From: CAXBBB01 sp963793245
GTDB lineage: Bacteria; Bacteroidota; Rhodothermia; Rhodothermales; BA12
Direction of reading: 5' to 3'
Length of the DNA stretch: 64,000 bases
Assembly: GCA_963793245.1 (NCBI GenBank)
Contig: CAWBZG010000005.1
Location: 558,001-622,000 of the forward strand
The position numbers and the translations under genes were made by a program. Under the pieces are notes generated by a model. It was given only the letters and a program-made list of their open reading frames with translations, did not search any database and had not been told where the DNA came from. Positions 33,205 to 42,410 of this stretch are shown one piece after another (position 1 is the first letter of the stretch; each line of letters opens with the position of its first letter).

Positions 33205-34245
33205 TTACCGCGCCGCCGACGCTGCCTCGCGTACCTGAGCGTCGAGTTCGGACGGCAGCACTATGGGTTCGCGCCCCGCGCCGTCGCCGGACAGGGTCGC
33301 CGACGTAAGGCGTTTCCAGACGCGGTCGGAGAAGTCGAAAAACGGCTGCTTGTGACGCAGCCAGCCGAAGTGCATCACGTAGGGCGTCACGTCGAGGTAG
33401 TCGCCGCGTCCGGGTAGAGCCGAAGCTATGCGGATGATGCGATCGCGGACGCTGGGGATGCGCAGGCCGCGCAGCGAGTAGACGAAGCGGTCGCAGTAGT
33501 AGCGGCAGAGCACGTGCTCGAAGTCGGGATCGTACTGCGTCAGCCCTTCGATAAAGTCGAGTTGGGGCGAGTTGTAGCCTTGGAACCACGTAAAGACGGG
33601 CAGGCGCAGGCGACTCATCGCCATCGCGATACTCCACTCGCACGTCTCTTCGTTGCGCCCCTCGTTGAGACGGCTGCGGAAGTGCGTTTCGGTCTGGCGG
33701 TCGAGGAAAGAGCTGGCGCTGTCGCAGACGAGCCGCGTCACTTCGTCGTCCTGGGCGTAGATCATGCCTGCCTGGACGCGCGGCAGGTGGCTCAGACCAA
33801 ACGCACGCATCGTGCTCCGGCGGCGGTCGAACAAGAAGTCGAAGGCGACGCTGAATCCTTTGGGTCCGCCAAAGAAGAAGTCGGCGCGTTCGAGGCCGGT
33901 CGCCGTGAACGGGAAGGCGGCCATTTGCTGCCACAGCGCGTCCGGGTTGCGGCACCACACCATGTCGGCGTCGACGTAGAGGCTGCGGTCGTACGGCTTG
34001 AACTTGTAGATCGCGTGCTTGAAGCCGACGATCGACCGGTTCTCGACGGGCAACTCGACGACACGCTCGAACAGCGTATCGAGTCCGTGTTTGCGTAGCG
34101 CGTCGCGCTGCTCCTTCGTGCAGTAGAGCGCCACAGGCCGGTGCGCGTCGTGTCTGCGCAACGTCACCACCGAGGCTACCGCGTGCTGGACGTAGCGTTC
34201 GGCGCCGTAGGCGTGTAGGACGTATCCTTCCGTCGGGTCGGACAT
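33205..34245 (-). CDS. GT8-like glycosyltransferase
   Basis: A 346-aa cytoplasmic protein with a GT-A nucleotide-sugar fold. The N-terminus YVLHAYGAERYVQHAVASVVTLRRH is like GT8/glycogenin-type enzymes. The metal-binding DxD motif is Asp92-Ala-Asp94 in SLYVDADMVW. Later HFGWLRHKQPF may supply the C-terminal His ligand. It is likely to add a sugar to an envelope glycan or small molecule; acceptor unknown. It is followed 7 bases on by a four-TM protein. Confidence 0.75.
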   Translation of the reverse strand: MSDPTEGYVLHAYGAERYVQHAVASVVTLRRHDAHRPVALYCTKEQRDALRKHGLDTLFERVVELPVENRSIVGFKHAIYKFKPYDRSLYVDADMVWCRNPDALWQQMAAFPFTATGLERADFFFGGPKGFSVAFDFLFDRRRSTMRAFGLSHLPRVQAGMIYAQDDEVTRLVCDSASSFLDRQTETHFRSRLNEGRNEETCEWSIAMAMSRLRLPVFTWFQGYNSPQLDFIEGLTQYDPDFEHVLCRYYCDRFVYSLRGLRIPSVRDRIIRIASALPGRGDYLDVTPYVMHFGWLRHKQPFFDFSDRVWKRLTSATLSGDGAGREPIVLPSELDAQVREAASAAR

Positions 34246-34314
34246 GCGTGCGGAGGTGGCGGGGGTCGGCTGCTAAACTAGGGCGTTACGCGTCCTCCGG
34301 CGCCGATGTTCTGC

Positions 34315-34354
34315 AAAGACGAAGCGCACCCACCCCGAAGGATGGATGCGCTTG
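34315..34354 (-). terminator. Rho-independent terminator after mlaC-like gene
   Basis: On the minus strand AAGCGCATCCATCC pairs with GGGTGGGTGCGCTT around a TTCG tetraloop, using some G-U pairs. The stem is followed by TCGTCTTT. It is just past the stop of the MlaC-like gene, within the otherwise empty gap 34246-34375. Confidence 0.65.
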
Positions 34355-34375
34355 CGGTCCAAACGGAGACCCAGA

Positions 34376-34963
34376 TCAGCCTTCGTCGCGGGCGATGCGG
34401 CGCTGAAGCACGTTCATTAGGCCGTCGTAGCCTTGGCGCTGGAAGACGCGCTTGAACTGGCGGTTGTAACTGCCTGCCGTCGACACGTCGTCGAGGATGA
34501 TGTCGACGATGCGCCATTCGCCGTCGCGCTTGTTGAGTTCGTAGTCGACGCGTGCGGTTTTGCCATCGAGCGTCGTGGTCGTCAGCGCCGTCGCCTCGTC
34601 GCCTTCGACGCGGATCTCGTTGTAGCGCACGTCGGCGCGGTAGATGGCGAGGTTACTCAGCGACTGGTTGCGAACGACCTGGCTGAACGCGTCGACGAAC
34701 GCGCGCTTCTGGTCAGACGAGAGATCGTTCCACTCGTTGTCGAGCGCGTGGATGCTCATCGCACGGAAGTCGATGGCGCCGTTGAGCAGTTCTTTGAGTT
34801 GGTCGCGCTGGGCGTCGGTGAACGTGGAGCGTGTGCCGAGGACGGCTTTCACATCGCGGTCGCGCTGCTGCAAGAGGGCGCGGACTTCGGCCTGCTGAGC
34901 CTGAACGGGGGCGACGCCAATAAAGAGGAGCGCGAGGAAGAGGGCGGAAACGAGTCGTTTCAT
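34376..34963 (-). CDS. MlaC/Ttg2D-family phospholipid-binding protein
   Basis: A 195-aa periplasmic protein. Residues 1-22 are a signal peptide (MKRLVSALFLALLFIGVAPVQA). The MlaC (tol_Tol_Ttg2) fold follows, with LKELLNGAIDFRAMSIHAL, FVDAFSQVVRNQSLSNLAIYRA and the late strand pair ARVDYELNKRDGEWRIVDIILDDVSTAGSYNRQF, which is the family signature. In other bacteria such proteins shuttle lipids between membranes for the Mla ABC system. mlaBDEF are absent here. Confidence 0.88.
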   Translation of the reverse strand: MKRLVSALFLALLFIGVAPVQAQQAEVRALLQQRDRDVKAVLGTRSTFTDAQRDQLKELLNGAIDFRAMSIHALDNEWNDLSSDQKRAFVDAFSQVVRNQSLSNLAIYRADVRYNEIRVEGDEATALTTTTLDGKTARVDYELNKRDGEWRIVDIILDDVSTAGSYNRQFKRVFQRQGYDGLMNVLQRRIARDEG

Positions 34964-35051
34964 GTCTGCTATCGTGGACGGAGTGTTGTCGTATGTCGTG
35001 GAGAGGGGCAGCGGATAGACGGCCTGAGCGCCGTTTTGTGCTGCCTACCTG

Positions 35052-36532
35052 TTATCGTTCCACATCCGTGCCGCTTTGCGCGCCGACCATGCCACCGAGC
35101 GATCCGCCCTGAGCACGCAGCGTCAGCACGCCCGACGCGTCGAGCAGTCGAGCGACGGCGACGTTGTACCGCTGAATGGCCTCGTAGTACGACGCTTCGG
35201 CTTGGAGCTTGGCCTGGACTGCACGCACCAGGTTTTCGGTATCACCGGTACCGAAGTCGAGCGCCAGTCGTTCGTCAAGTACCACTGCCGCGTCAGCCGG
35301 TACGCTTCCTCCTGCGCGCCCAGCGCGGCTTCGGCGGTGACGAGGGCGCGGTACGCCGTCTCGACCTCGAACAGGATGAGTTGGTCGGCGGCGTCCTGCT
35401 GGAAGCGCACTTCTTCGCGCTCGGCCTGCGCCTGCTGCACACGCGCTCGCGTTTGGGCAAAGTTGAGGTTCTGCCGCACCACGAACCCGCCGATTACGCT
35501 CTGGCTGATGAGACCATCGTTGACGTACGGGTTGGGCTGGCGAAAACGGCCTTTGGTATAGGCATAGTTGGCGCGCGCACCGATGCCGAGCTTGGGATAG
35601 TAATTCGACTGCGCAACGGCGACCAGGGCATCGCGGGCAGCCAGTCCCGCATCCGCCTGGGTGAGTTCGGCGCGGTGGGCGAGGCCTAGCGAGAAGTACG
35701 TGTCCATCGGCTCACGCTCGAACGGGATGGGCGTCAGGCGCGCATCGGTTGCGGCGAACGTAGCGGTTTCGGGCAGGAAGAGTTGGCGGCGCAGCGCGGT
35801 TCGGGCCGTCAGCACGCCCTGCTGCACCTCTACCAAACGGCGGACGAATTCCTGCTCGGTTAGCTGGACCTGGTAGAGATCGCCGTAGCTCACGTCGGGA
35901 TCGCCGTCGTCGAGCATCTGCGTGAGTTGACGCTTGGCCTGTGCGATCAGCGGCTCGGTCTCGACGGCGAGTTGTTCGAGGCGGAGCGCGAGTTGCAGCC
36001 CGAAGTAGCTCTCGGCCAGACGCAGCGCCGTCGTCGTCGCCTGCACTTCGACTCCGGCTTCGTCGACAAGGGCGCCATAGCGCGCGGCACGGATGCTGCC
36101 GGTCAACTCGCCCCACGTCCACAGCGGCTGGACGACTTCGACTTCGACCTGGTTGAAGGGACGCAAATCGTCCTTGTCGTTCTTGACGCGCGGATCGAGA
36201 TAGAGGGCGTCGGTCGAGCCGGTGTAGTCGTCCGGAATGCGCAGACTCGGCGCGAGACTGTGGGCGGACTCGGCTTTGAAATCCGTCAGGAAGCGGCTGG
36301 CGCGTGCGAGGTTGAGGCGCGCGTCGCTGCGATCCGCTTTGGACCGCGCGATGCCAACTTCTGGACTGACCGACAGGGCCTCGACGATGGCCTCTTCGAC
36401 CGTCATCCGAACCGTATCCGCAAACGCCCCGACTTCAACGGGGACACGCATGCTGTCTGCCGTTTGCGCTCGGGTGTCCGCTACGGTGAGCAGCGAGAGC
36501 ATCGAAAACAGGACGGCGAGGCGCGCAAACAT
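35052..36532 (-). pseudogene. TolC-family outer-membrane efflux protein, one frameshift
   Basis: An outer-membrane channel of the TolC family, about 493 aa when repaired. The start MFARLAVLFSMLSLLTVADTRAQ at 36532 is a signal peptide. Two OEP repeats follow (ALSVSPEVGIARSKADRSDARL..., LRLAESYFGLQLALRLEQLAVETEPLIAQAKRQ). The frame breaks near 35279. Upstream reads EEAYRLTRQWYL and the other frame continues DERLALDFGTGDTENLVRAVQAKLQAEASYYEAIQRYNVAVARLL to 35052. One missing base (TACTTG to TACCTTG) restores the protein exactly. A sequence error is as likely as true decay. No ABC or RND pump genes are adjacent. Confidence 0.8.
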
Positions 36533-36599
36533 GGCGTTCCGGGTGGGTGAGCAGAGTGGTACCGACCGATTCAGCAATCGTGCCGACGCGTCGGAAGGG

Positions 36600-37448
36600 T
36601 CACAACCGGCACGTCGTGATGTCGGTGACGAGGACGGCGCGTGCTCCGGCGGCGGACAACTCGTCGAGCAGGCGGTTGGCGTCGCGACGCGGAGCCATGA
36701 CGCGGACGGCGACCCAGTCCTCCTTGTTGGTCGGCGAAACGGTCGGCGACTGGATGCCGGGCGTGATCGCACGAACGACGTCGAGCAGCGACCTCTCGAC
36801 GACGTAGTCAATCAGCACGTAGGCGCGGGCCGTGATGATGCCTTTGACGCGCTGGACGAAGCGACTCACGCCCTCGTGATCGAGGATGGACGTATCGCGT
36901 CCGATCAGGATCGCCTCACTTTCCAGAACGGGATCGCCGACGGTTTTGAGTCCAGCCTGTTCGAGCGTGCGGCCCGTCTGCACCACGTCGGCGACGGCGT
37001 CGGCCACGCCCAGTTGGATCGAGATTTCGACGGCGCCATCCAGTTCGACCACGCGGGCGTCGATGCCGCGCTTGGCCATGTCGTCCCTCACGATGTTGGG
37101 ATAGCTCGTCGCGATGCGCAGGCCTTCGAAGGCATCGGGGGTCAGGTCGGAGTCGCGCGGGACGGCGTAGCGGAACGTGCTGCCTCCAAAACCGAGCGGC
37201 AGCAGTTCGGCCAGCTGGGAGCCGGAGTCGGCGGCCAGATCGCGTCCCGTGATGCCGATCTGAAGCGTTCCGTTCGCCACGTAGACGGCGATGTCGCGCG
37301 GGCGCAGGAAGAAGAACTCGACTTCGTGATGCGAGTCGCGCGCGATCAGATCGCCGTCGCCGCGTCGGACTTTGTATCCGGCCTCGCGAGCCAGCGTGAC
37401 GGCGCCTTCGGACAGGGCGCCTTTGTTGGGGAGGGCGATGCGGAGCAT
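36600..37448 (-). CDS. hisG: ATP phosphoribosyltransferase (long form)
   Basis: First enzyme of histidine synthesis, joining ATP and PRPP. 282 aa, the long HisG form with a C-terminal ACT-like regulatory domain (about 210-282). Visible: MLRIALPNKGALSE at the N-terminus, GITGRDL, the PRPP-binding region GAVEISIQLGVADAVADVVQTGRTL, and the C-terminal VAVRVMAPRRDANRLLDELSAAGA. The long form is expected to be feedback-inhibited by histidine without HisZ. hisE lies 93 bases upstream on the same strand, with a palindromic repeat between. Confidence 0.95.
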   Translation of the reverse strand: MLRIALPNKGALSEGAVTLAREAGYKVRRGDGDLIARDSHHEVEFFFLRPRDIAVYVANGTLQIGITGRDLAADSGSQLAELLPLGFGGSTFRYAVPRDSDLTPDAFEGLRIATSYPNIVRDDMAKRGIDARVVELDGAVEISIQLGVADAVADVVQTGRTLEQAGLKTVGDPVLESEAILIGRDTSILDHEGVSRFVQRVKGIITARAYVLIDYVVERSLLDVVRAITPGIQSPTVSPTNKEDWVAVRVMAPRRDANRLLDELSAAGARAVLVTDITTCRL

Positions 37449-37500
37449 GCGGGAGGTCGATTAGAATGCAGAAGCGCCTTCGATGGGCGACAAGGTCGGG

Positions 37501-37526
37501 GAAGCGCCGTTATATAACGGCGGTAC
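37501..37526. repeat. Palindromic intergenic repeat, family C copy 2
   Basis: The perfect 18-base palindrome CGCCGTTATATAACGGCG (37505-37522) has GAAG before and GTAC after, as in copy 1 at 6035-6062 but one TA step shorter. It lies between hisE and hisG, 53 bases upstream of the hisG start. Confidence 0.8.
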
Positions 37527-37541
37527 GAGGAGCGCAGCGGG

Positions 37542-37805
37542 CTACAGGTGCTTGTACACGTCGTCCGGCGTGAGGCCGACGGCGAGCATCATCACCTGGG
37601 CGTGGTAGAGCAACTGCGAGATTTCCTCAGCGGTGCGCTCCTTGCCCTCGTGGTTGGCGGCCATCCACACTTCGGCGGCCTCTTCGACTAGCTTCTTGCC
37701 GACGCCGTGTGGACCCGCAGCGACGGCGCGGACGGTCCCCGAGTCGGGATCACCGGCGGCGACTTTGGCGGTGAGTTCGGAGAAGAGTGCGTCGAAGGTT
37801 TTCAT
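37542..37805 (-). CDS. hisE: Phosphoribosyl-ATP diphosphatase
   Basis: Second step of histidine synthesis, hydrolysing PR-ATP to PR-AMP. 87 aa, a stand-alone HisE of normal length. The MazG-like helices and metal-binding acids are visible in GVGKKLVEEAAEVWMAANHEGKERTAEEISQLLYHAQVMMLAVGL. hisI is not fused or adjacent. It is upstream of hisG in the same direction. Confidence 0.93.
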   Translation of the reverse strand: MKTFDALFSELTAKVAAGDPDSGTVRAVAAGPHGVGKKLVEEAAEVWMAANHEGKERTAEEISQLLYHAQVMMLAVGLTPDDVYKHL

Positions 37806-37890
37806 GCAGGCGGCAGATTGAGCATCCGTCCTACGATTTGGACAGGCAGCCGTGTGCCCACGCCCGTGAGAAAGCCGGGCGAAGACTGCG

Positions 37891-38373
37891 CTACGCTCGG
37901 CTCGCCAACTCGGTCAACGCCTCGCCGCTAACGCGCTGAACCGTCCACTCGTCCATCCCACGCGCGCCGTGGCGACGGTAGACGGCCAGTGCGGGTTCGT
38001 TCCAGTCGAGAACGGTCCACTCGTAGCGGGGCCAGCCGCGCTCGATGCACAGTTGGGCGCCGTAGGCCAGCAACGCGGTTCCGGCCCCTTTCCCGCGCGC
38101 GTCGGGTCGGACGTAAAGGTCTTCGAGCCACAGCCCTTGCAGCCCTGTGAACGTCGAGAACGTCGGATAGAAGAGCGCGAACCCGTCGTCCTTGCCGTCA
38201 ATGTTCGCGACGACCGCTTCGCATGCAGGACGCTCGCCGAACAGCGCGGCGTGCAATAGTTCGGGCGTGTTCACCATCTCGTCTTCCATCTTTTCGTAGA
38301 CGGCTAGCTCACGAATCAACGCCAGAATCAGGTCGATATCGGCGGGTGTGGCGGGGCGGATCGTGACGGGCAT
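37891..38373 (-). CDS. GNAT-family N-acetyltransferase
   Basis: A 160-aa acetyltransferase. The start MPVTIRPATPADIDLILALIRELAVYEKM at 38373 is typical; an open frame continues to 38511 without support. The acetyl-CoA loop motif is LYVRPDARGKGAGTALL (about 90-106), and the C-terminal WNEPALAVYRRHGARGMDEW is typical of diamine (SAT-like) and related acetyltransferases. Polyamine acetylation is one option but the substrate is not proven. Confidence 0.88.
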   Translation of the reverse strand: MPVTIRPATPADIDLILALIRELAVYEKMEDEMVNTPELLHAALFGERPACEAVVANIDGKDDGFALFYPTFSTFTGLQGLWLEDLYVRPDARGKGAGTALLAYGAQLCIERGWPRYEWTVLDWNEPALAVYRRHGARGMDEWTVQRVSGEALTELASRA

Positions 38374-38413
38374 GAGCGAGTCGTTTGGAGCGGCCTCGAA
38401 GATAGATGCGCAA

Positions 38414-39703
38414 TCAGCCGGTGTACGAGACGCGGTAGATGCGGCCGTTTCCGTCGTCGGTGAGGAGCAGGCTGCCGTCGGGAAGCACGAGTAGGCCGAC
38501 GGGACGCGCAAACGTCGTCGGGCCGGACGGGTCGAGCAGGAAGCCGGTCAGGAAGTCTTCGTAGTGACCCATCGGCTGGGCGCCGTCGAAGGGGACGTGG
38601 ACGATTTTGTAGCCCGTCCCCTGGCTCCGATTCCAGCTTCCTCGAAACGCGACGAATGCGCCGCCCTGGTAGCGAGCCGGAAACTGATCGCCGTCGTAGA
38701 ACTGGACGCCGAGCGCAGCGCTGTGGGCTTCGAAGAGTACGTCCGGCGTGAGGGTTTGCGATGCCAAGTCGGGGCGCTCGCTCACGTCGCCGTTCATGCG
38801 GCGCGGGTCGAGGTTGTCGGGCGCGAGGTAGGCGTAGGGCCAGCCGTAGAAGCCGCCCTGCTGGACGCGCGTGAAGTAGTCGGGCACCAAGCCGTCGCCC
38901 ATGCCGTCGCGCTCGTTGACGGTCGTGAACAGATCGCCGGTCGACGGCTGAAACGCCAGACCGACGGGGTTACGCAGACCGCTGCCGTACGTCGTCCGCT
39001 GGCTGCCGTCGGGCCGCATTCGCTGAACCGACGCGCGTGGAAGTTCTTCCTCGTCCACGTTGCTCTTGCTGCCGACCGACACGTAGAGGTATCCGTCCGG
39101 CCCGGCGACGACGTTGCGCGTCCAGTGCTGATTGTAGCCGCCCGGCGTGAGTTCGGTGATCACCTCTCCGCTACCGCTGATCGACCCGTTGTACGCGTAG
39201 CGCCGAACCTCGCCCGTGTTACCGACGAAAAACGCGCCGTCCATAAACGCCATTCCGAACGGCTGATCCATCGCATTATCCGACGTGGCGAACGTCGTCC
39301 GCGTTTCGGCGACGCCATCGCTATCCGCATCAGACAGGCGAGCGATGCGGTTTGCGCGGCTTTCGGCGACGAGCACGTCTCCTTCGGGCGTGAGCGCGAG
39401 CCAGCGTGGAGCATTGAGTCCGTCGGCCCACACCTGGACGCGGAAGCCATCGGGCACGTTGAGCGTGGCGCCGCTGGGCACGTCGACGACATCCGGCCCC
39501 TTGCGCGCCGAGTTAGTGGCGAACGGCTCGGGCAATGCGTCGAGCGTGACGCGGATAGGCGACGGCGTTAGCGTGTTGGTCGGCACTTCCGAAGCGAGCA
39601 TTCCGGGCGCGGGTGGCGCCGGTGGAGTGTCGTCGACGAGGGCGGCGTCCTGTGTCGAGCAGGCGACGAGCAGCAGGGCGAGCGGGAGTAGGCGGGCGAG
39701 CAT
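38414..39703 (-). CDS. Sorbosone-dehydrogenase-like (PQQ-type beta-propeller) lipoprotein
   Basis: A 429-aa lipoprotein. The start at 39703 (MLARLLPLALLLVACSTQ) gives a lipobox with Cys15; an open frame to 39847 is unsupported. The mature part is a six-blade beta-propeller of the soluble glucose/sorbosone dehydrogenase type, with FRVQVWADGLNAPRWLAL, GYNQHWTRNVVAGPDGYLYVSVGS, YGSGLRNPVGLAF and GGFYGWPYAYL. These enzymes oxidise sugars using PQQ; no PQQ genes are in the window. It is probably anchored at the outer membrane, facing the periplasm. Confidence 0.85.
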   Translation of the reverse strand: MLARLLPLALLLVACSTQDAALVDDTPPAPPAPGMLASEVPTNTLTPSPIRVTLDALPEPFATNSARKGPDVVDVPSGATLNVPDGFRVQVWADGLNAPRWLALTPEGDVLVAESRANRIARLSDADSDGVAETRTTFATSDNAMDQPFGMAFMDGAFFVGNTGEVRRYAYNGSISGSGEVITELTPGGYNQHWTRNVVAGPDGYLYVSVGSKSNVDEEELPRASVQRMRPDGSQRTTYGSGLRNPVGLAFQPSTGDLFTTVNERDGMGDGLVPDYFTRVQQGGFYGWPYAYLAPDNLDPRRMNGDVSERPDLASQTLTPDVLFEAHSAALGVQFYDGDQFPARYQGGAFVAFRGSWNRSQGTGYKIVHVPFDGAQPMGHYEDFLTGFLLDPSGPTTFARPVGLLVLPDGSLLLTDDGNGRIYRVSYTG

Positions 39704-39868
39704 GGCAGAGCGGTTGGACGTGGCAGAGCAATGCGGATCTACGCGCGGAGTTCGGCGCGCGAATCTGCGCACGGCGTAACACCTGCGATTGGCGGCGTCC
39801 GAATGCGTGGCGACTGAGCCTACGCGCTGTATCCTGTCGCCCCCCAACGCCTCTGCCTCTCCTCGCTG

Positions 39869-40822
39869 ATGTCCACACCTCCCGACGACTCACCTCCGCT
39901 CCGTCCGACCGACGATGCCGAATTGGAGGCGCGCGCCGACGACGCATCAACCGAAGAGCGCACGGACAGCGACACGCTCGACACCGATTTCGTCGAGACG
40001 CCGGGCACGATGGAACACCCGTTGACGCGCGAAACGAAGCGCCCGCAGACCATCGTGCAGGCGCCGCCCGGACTTCCACTCGTCGTGCGGATCGTGGCCG
40101 GACTGATGGCCGTCGGCGTGATCGGGGCGATGGTGTGGGCGTGGCCCAAGCCGGACCTGACGCGTTCGTTTGCCCAACTCGCCGAGCCGGGATCGACACC
40201 CGTCGCCACCACACTGCCGGACGATTCGGACGTGACGCTACGCTCGGGCGCGTCGCTTCGTGCTGTCGGAGGCGTCGGCGGAGCCGAGGCACCACGCGTG
40301 CTCCTGACCTCGACCGAACGCCACTACCTACTGCGCGGCGACGCGCGCTTCACCGTTCTACCCGACGATGCCAACCCGTTCGTTATCGACGCCGGTCCGG
40401 TGAGGGTAACCACGCCCGGCGCCCGATTCGCCATCGCCGCGTCGGATTCGTCGGCGATGGTCTACGTCGAGAGCGGATCCGTCACCGTAGAGGCCGACTC
40501 GACGCGGACCGTTAGCGGCGGGCAACAGGTTCTCGTTCGAGGTCGCAGACTGGGTCTGCCCACTCCCGTCACCTCGTCTGCCGCCATCCTCGACTGGACG
40601 ACTGGCATGCTGGTCCTCGATCAAACCCGGATGTCCGATGCGACCGACGAACTGAGCCGTCACTTCGGTACCGCCGTCCGCATCCCGCCCAACGCACAGC
40701 GCCGCCGACTGACCGGCACGTTTCGGCTGACGACGCTCGATTCGGCCCTCGTACAGATCGGCGAGGCAGCGGGTGGCCAATTCGTCAGGGGCGGAAACGC
40801 GTACGTGTTCACCCAGCGCTGA
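39869..40822 (+). CDS. FecR-domain membrane protein
   Basis: A 317-aa protein resembling FecR anti-sigma regulators. Residues 1-70 are acidic and cytoplasmic. One TM helix lies at about 73-92 (LVVRIVAGLMAVGVIGAMVWAW). The periplasmic part carries the FecR domain (LPDDSDVTLRSGASLRAVGG, RGDARFTVLPDDANPFVIDAGPVRVTTPGARFAI) and a secretin/TonB short N-terminal-like tail (RRRLTGTFRLTTLDSALVQIGEAAGGQFV). The usual partner, an ECF sigma factor just upstream, and a downstream TonB receptor are absent. The N-terminus lacks the usual zinc/anti-sigma motif. Confidence 0.78.
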   Translation: MSTPPDDSPPLRPTDDAELEARADDASTEERTDSDTLDTDFVETPGTMEHPLTRETKRPQTIVQAPPGLPLVVRIVAGLMAVGVIGAMVWAWPKPDLTRSFAQLAEPGSTPVATTLPDDSDVTLRSGASLRAVGGVGGAEAPRVLLTSTERHYLLRGDARFTVLPDDANPFVIDAGPVRVTTPGARFAIAASDSSAMVYVESGSVTVEADSTRTVSGGQQVLVRGRRLGLPTPVTSSAAILDWTTGMLVLDQTRMSDATDELSRHFGTAVRIPPNAQRRRLTGTFRLTTLDSALVQIGEAAGGQFVRGGNAYVFTQR

Positions 40823-40846
40823 CGCGGCGCGGCGTAGCTTTCGGCC

Positions 40847-41560
40847 ATGCCCGACGCCAACCTGACGTTCTCCACGACTACGGACCCCGACGCGTTCGCG
40901 TCGCCACACGTGGAAGCCTTGTTCGTCAGCTACGGCACGTGCGCGATGACGCGGGCTGCCGTCCGCCTGCTGCGGCAGTTCGAGCCGACTGTTCCGATCA
41001 CTGTCATCGACAACGCCTCACTCGACGACACCGTCACCCGGCTGCGCGCGGACGCTGGCGATCTCGCTCCCTTCCGCCTGTCCGATGGCGTCAACTGGCA
41101 CCACGGTCCCGCGATGGATGCGGCGATGCGTGCCACGTTTGCACGCCGATTGCTGATCCTCGACACCGACACGTTCGTCTGGCGCGCGGGCTTGATCCAG
41201 GCGATGCAGGACCGCGCCGAAGAGACGGGAGCGTGGGCCGTCGGCCACCTGCTACACGTCGACTCGGACGGCTTCAACGCCGATGACCATACCGAAACGC
41301 CATACGTCCATCCCCACTGCGCTCTCGTCGACGTAGCGACGTACCGGACGCTGGCACCCTTCGAGAAACACGGCGCGCCGTTCGTCCGCACGATGGAATC
41401 GGCTCACGCGCGCGGGCTGATCGTGTCGGATTTCCCCGTCGCCGAGTACGCCTATCACGCCGGACGAGGGACGGTCAACCGGCACGGCTATGGACTCGGC
41501 GGGCGGAGCCGATGGAAGCAAGCCGTCCGCGCGATTCGCCGACGGCTGCTGCGACGGTAA
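40847..41560 (+). CDS. GT2-like glycosyltransferase
   Basis: A 237-aa protein with a GT-A-type N-terminal half: EALFVSYGTCAMTRAAVRLLRQF and ITVIDNASLDDTVTRLRADA are the classic family-2 beginning, and Asp106-Thr-Asp108 (LLILDTDTFVW) is the DxD metal site. It is short for GT2, so the acceptor domain is minimal. It starts 24 bases after the FecR-like gene on the same strand. Substrate unknown. Confidence 0.78.
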   Translation: MPDANLTFSTTTDPDAFASPHVEALFVSYGTCAMTRAAVRLLRQFEPTVPITVIDNASLDDTVTRLRADAGDLAPFRLSDGVNWHHGPAMDAAMRATFARRLLILDTDTFVWRAGLIQAMQDRAEETGAWAVGHLLHVDSDGFNADDHTETPYVHPHCALVDVATYRTLAPFEKHGAPFVRTMESAHARGLIVSDFPVAEYAYHAGRGTVNRHGYGLGGRSRWKQAVRAIRRRLLRR

Positions 41561-41566
41561 TCGCTG

Positions 41567-41926
41567 TCAGTTGCTGTTGTAGACCGTCCAGACTTTGGCG
41601 TCGCCCGACGCGATGCGGATACCTCGGCGCTCGACCTGCTTGCCGTCGCGCATCTTGGCGCGGAAGTCCCAGCAGCCCGCACCGATGGTGAACCGCTTGC
41701 GACCGCCCGAACTGATCACTTCGGATCCGCCCAACTGGTCTGCGCCCCAACTGTCGCTGCTACACGACGACGCGTAGAAATAGAAGATCGACTGCCCGGT
41801 TTCGTTCGCCACCTCAATGATGCCTCCGCCGCTGCTGTTCGAGTTGGACGCGTAGCGCGCGGGCGAACTGCCCATGCAACCGGCGAAGAAGAGGACAGCG
41901 AACAGGAGCGAGGCGAGGCGGCGCAT
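41567..41926 (-). CDS. Small lipoprotein
   Basis: A 119-aa lipoprotein with signal MRRLASLLFAVLFFAGC (lipidated Cys17). A Ser/Asn-rich linker precedes a compact beta domain: IIEVANETGQSIFYFYASSCSSDSWGADQLG...RRFTIGAGCWDFRAK. Two Cys in the mature part may form a disulphide. Similar small secreted domains (N-T-G-x-x-I-x-x-x-Y, SWG-x-D-x-L) occur in many bacteria with no known function. Confidence 0.7.
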   Translation of the reverse strand: MRRLASLLFAVLFFAGCMGSSPARYASNSNSSGGGIIEVANETGQSIFYFYASSCSSDSWGADQLGGSEVISSGGRKRFTIGAGCWDFRAKMRDGKQVERRGIRIASGDAKVWTVYNSN

Positions 41927-42017
41927 GGCGAGTAGGGGTTGAATGCACCTATAAAAAGCACATTCTCTCCTCGCGCCGCCATCCCCAGATCAGGGGATAT
42001 AGAGCGCTGGGCGGCAC

Positions 42018-42410
42018 TCACCCGATCGCGAAGTAGGCCAAGGCAGCAACCACAAAGCAGAACCCCCACTGCCCCAGAACGAGATAGCGTCGGCGTACAC
42101 CTCTCCCCGACACAACCAGAGTGGCGAACCAAGCCGCTCCGCCCAGAGCGAAATACCCGCTCAGCATCAGAAGAACCGTCGACTCGTTCGGGATCGCATC
42201 GGTGAACCCGGCGACTAGCAAGACGATGGCGGCAGCGAACAGGCTCACCGACACCCAGTGCCAACCAGCCAACGCCTGCACCCAGGCCGTACGCGCCGCA
42301 CCTGCGTCGCTCTCAGGAGCAAAGAGTCGGTACTCGCGCGCTCCGACGAACGTGTGCGCAGCAAACGCCACGAGCGTCAACACTCCGGCGATGAGAGCGA
42401 GCAGATTCAT
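42018..42410 (-). CDS. Four-TM membrane protein
   Basis: A 130-aa protein with four hydrophobic helices (about 3-22, 42-66, 76-98, 108-129) and an FVGAREYRLFAPE loop. I do not recognise the family. Its start overlaps the end of the flotillin-like gene by 4 bases, so it is the last gene of that operon and translationally coupled to it. A role in the same membrane-microdomain system is inferred from position only. Confidence 0.68.
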   Translation of the reverse strand: MNLLALIAGVLTLVAFAAHTFVGAREYRLFAPESDAGAARTAWVQALAGWHWVSVSLFAAAIVLLVAGFTDAIPNESTVLLMLSGYFALGGAAWFATLVVSGRGVRRRYLVLGQWGFCFVVAALAYFAIG

